A stretch of 64,000 nt of DNA, taken from contig CAJNOL010000044.1 of NCBI GenBank assembly GCA_905250125.1, positions 272,362-336,361 of the forward strand, written 5' to 3'. Below are positions 62,877-64,000 of the stretch, one piece after another. Source of the DNA: Rotaria sordida. Taxonomy: Eukaryota; Rotifera; Eurotatoria; Philodinida; Philodinidae. The notes below the pieces were generated by a model. It saw only the letters and a program-made list of their open reading frames with translations. It searched no databases and was not told the DNA's origin. Position 1 is the stretch's first letter, and each line of letters starts with the position of its first letter. Made by a program: the position numbers and the translations under genes.

Positions 62877-63975
62877 ATGTCATTAGATACAACAGAAAAT
62901 GATGCTGAAATTGCTCGAATTTTAACTGAAGAATATAAGTTAGTTTAAATTTCCATATTCTTTTACTTGTATTTGTTTTTCTTGGTATTTTTTATTTTAA
63001 GTCTAGCATCAGGTTCATCTAGTCCGAATGCAGTAAGATCATCAAAATTATGTTGGTCGGTTTCAGCAGAAAATTTTATAATGGATAATACACAACAAAT
63101 AGAAACGTCAATTCCTGTAAATATGTATTTGAATAATTATTTCTATAAGTGATGTTTTCATTTTAAAAAAAAGGAAAATCAAAAGTGTCTACCACAATTT
63201 GAAGACGATAGTGAAATAGCTTTTATTTTACAAATTGAAGAAATTGTTTTATCAGAAAATAAAATTAATGAAAATACAATCAAGTAAATTAAATAAAAAG
63301 TGATTTAATTTACAAAAAACAAAAAAAAAAATTATTTTTCTAGTATTACTGATGCTCAATTAGAAAAAACTCATAAAGATATGACAAAAGCATTACAACC
63401 AACAAAAGAAACAGATTTAATGTTAGTTTAATATATTGAAAAAATGAAATAAATCTATTTTAATTAAATAGGACTAGAATTTTTGGTATGTTTGCTACTA
63501 TACAAACACGTTATACTGATTGTCAAACTAAAAATCAAGTGAATATTTTTATATTAGATTTTAAATTTTATTTTCTCATTTTTTCTTTTTTCTAAAGGCT
63601 TTAATTGAACAAATTCAAAGATTATCAATTCAATTATATCCATTATTAATACCACTTAAAACTCAAGGAAGAACTGGCATATCTAGAGCAGCTGTGCCTG
63701 CTATTGCTATTGGCCTTATTACTAGTAAGTTATTTATTAATTAAAAAAAATCGAATTTAATCTTTATTTTTATTTGTTTAGATGTTTTGCAAGGTAACAT
63801 ACAATTCAATGATGCAAAAGAGATTATGTTGAATATGCTACAAATATGGAATGAATCTAATGTTTGGTATGAATTTTTGGAACAACTTGTTTATATATTA
63901 GTTGCAGTAACTGTACCATCATTTTCTCAAGGAGCTATGGGAAAAATAATGGGAAAAATTTCACCTTTGAAATAA
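62877..63975 (+). CDS. Unidentified 250-aa protein, seven exons
   Basis: Seven exons (62877-62938, 63002-63116, 63174-63283, 63344-63421, 63472-63538, 63598-63724, 63782-63975) keep frame with GT-AG introns of 50-63 nt and give 250 residues. The N-terminal half is acidic and polar (ENDAEIARILTEEYN, EDDSEIAFILQIEEIVLSEN); these two stretches resemble each other and may be a repeated helical motif. The C-terminal half is more hydrophobic: IQRLSIQLYPLLIPLKTQGR, AAVPAIAIGLITN, FLEQLVYILVAVTVPSFSQG, ending GKIMGKISPLK. No signal peptide is visible. I recognise no family. Stop codon at 63973-63975. Confidence 0.65.
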
Positions 63976-64000
63976 TTATTAATTCATTAAGAATTTCTCT

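Noticed and set aside
1-64000. CRISPR arrays, bacterial operons or ribosome-binding sites.
   Set aside because: Introns, poly(A) signals and animal genes throughout show a eukaryotic nuclear contig; no direct-repeat array with regular spacers exists.

Overview
This window looks like nuclear DNA of a small metazoan, most probably a bdelloid rotifer. The DNA is very AT-rich. Genes have many short GT-AG introns, often 40-70 nt, and exons as small as 12 and 27 nt. Recognisable animal genes (ODR4, MED9, RPL41, HCCS, CDC26, ELOA, STRAP, a homeobox gene) lie next to bacterial- or phage-type genes (a secreted tail-collar protein and a broken ROK sugar kinase) and many small decayed transposons. Many start codons have a pyrimidine-rich AG just upstream with no obvious local donor, as expected for spliced-leader trans-splicing. 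The assignment to bdelloids is inference; no rRNA or other marker gene is present.

Layout. 1-2.3 kb: imperfect inverted repeat, no clear gene. 2.3-5.8 kb: three closely spaced minus-strand genes, in transcription order RPL41, MED9, ODR4; a ~0.5 kb palindromic element sits in the ODR4 intron. 5.9-9.7 kb: relics only. 9.7-11.2 kb: a B-box-like/zinc-finger coiled-coil gene. 12.3-17.9 kb: a transposon graveyard (mariner, MULE, and a DUF3987-like pseudogene). 18.6-22.1 kb: a tandem array of about 730-bp units, one carrying a palindromic insertion. 23.4-24.1 kb: an intact secreted phage tail-collar protein, the most unusual gene here. 25.1-29.4 kb: gag relic, hAT-like non-autonomous element with an 8-bp target duplication, another palindrome, and a degenerate GT-rich/CA-rich head-to-head tract. 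32.4-36.3 kb: a 12-exon coiled-coil gene, divergent from HCCS. 36.5-38.7 kb: HCCS, an unidentified 152-aa gene and CDC26, closely spaced on the plus strand. 38.9-42.7 kb: palindrome, small membrane-protein gene, homeobox gene, 1.7 kb TIR element. 43-45.8 kb: low-complexity basic protein, then the ROK-kinase pseudogene. 47.2 kb: piggyBac-type MITE. 49.5-56.4 kb: ELOA (with a ~750-bp palindrome in an intron) and STRAP. 57 kb: hAT transposase relic. 60.9-64 kb: a single-pass membrane protein and an unidentified 7-exon gene.

The housekeeping genes cover transcription (MED9, ELOA), translation (RPL41), APC/C (CDC26), cytochrome haem attachment (HCCS), SMN/TGF-beta-linked RNP assembly (STRAP) and receptor trafficking (ODR4). 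They do not form a pathway. Their close same-strand packing plus the acceptor sites suggests operon-like polycistronic units. Exon coordinates were worked out by hand from splice signals and reading-frame continuity; they need transcript data.
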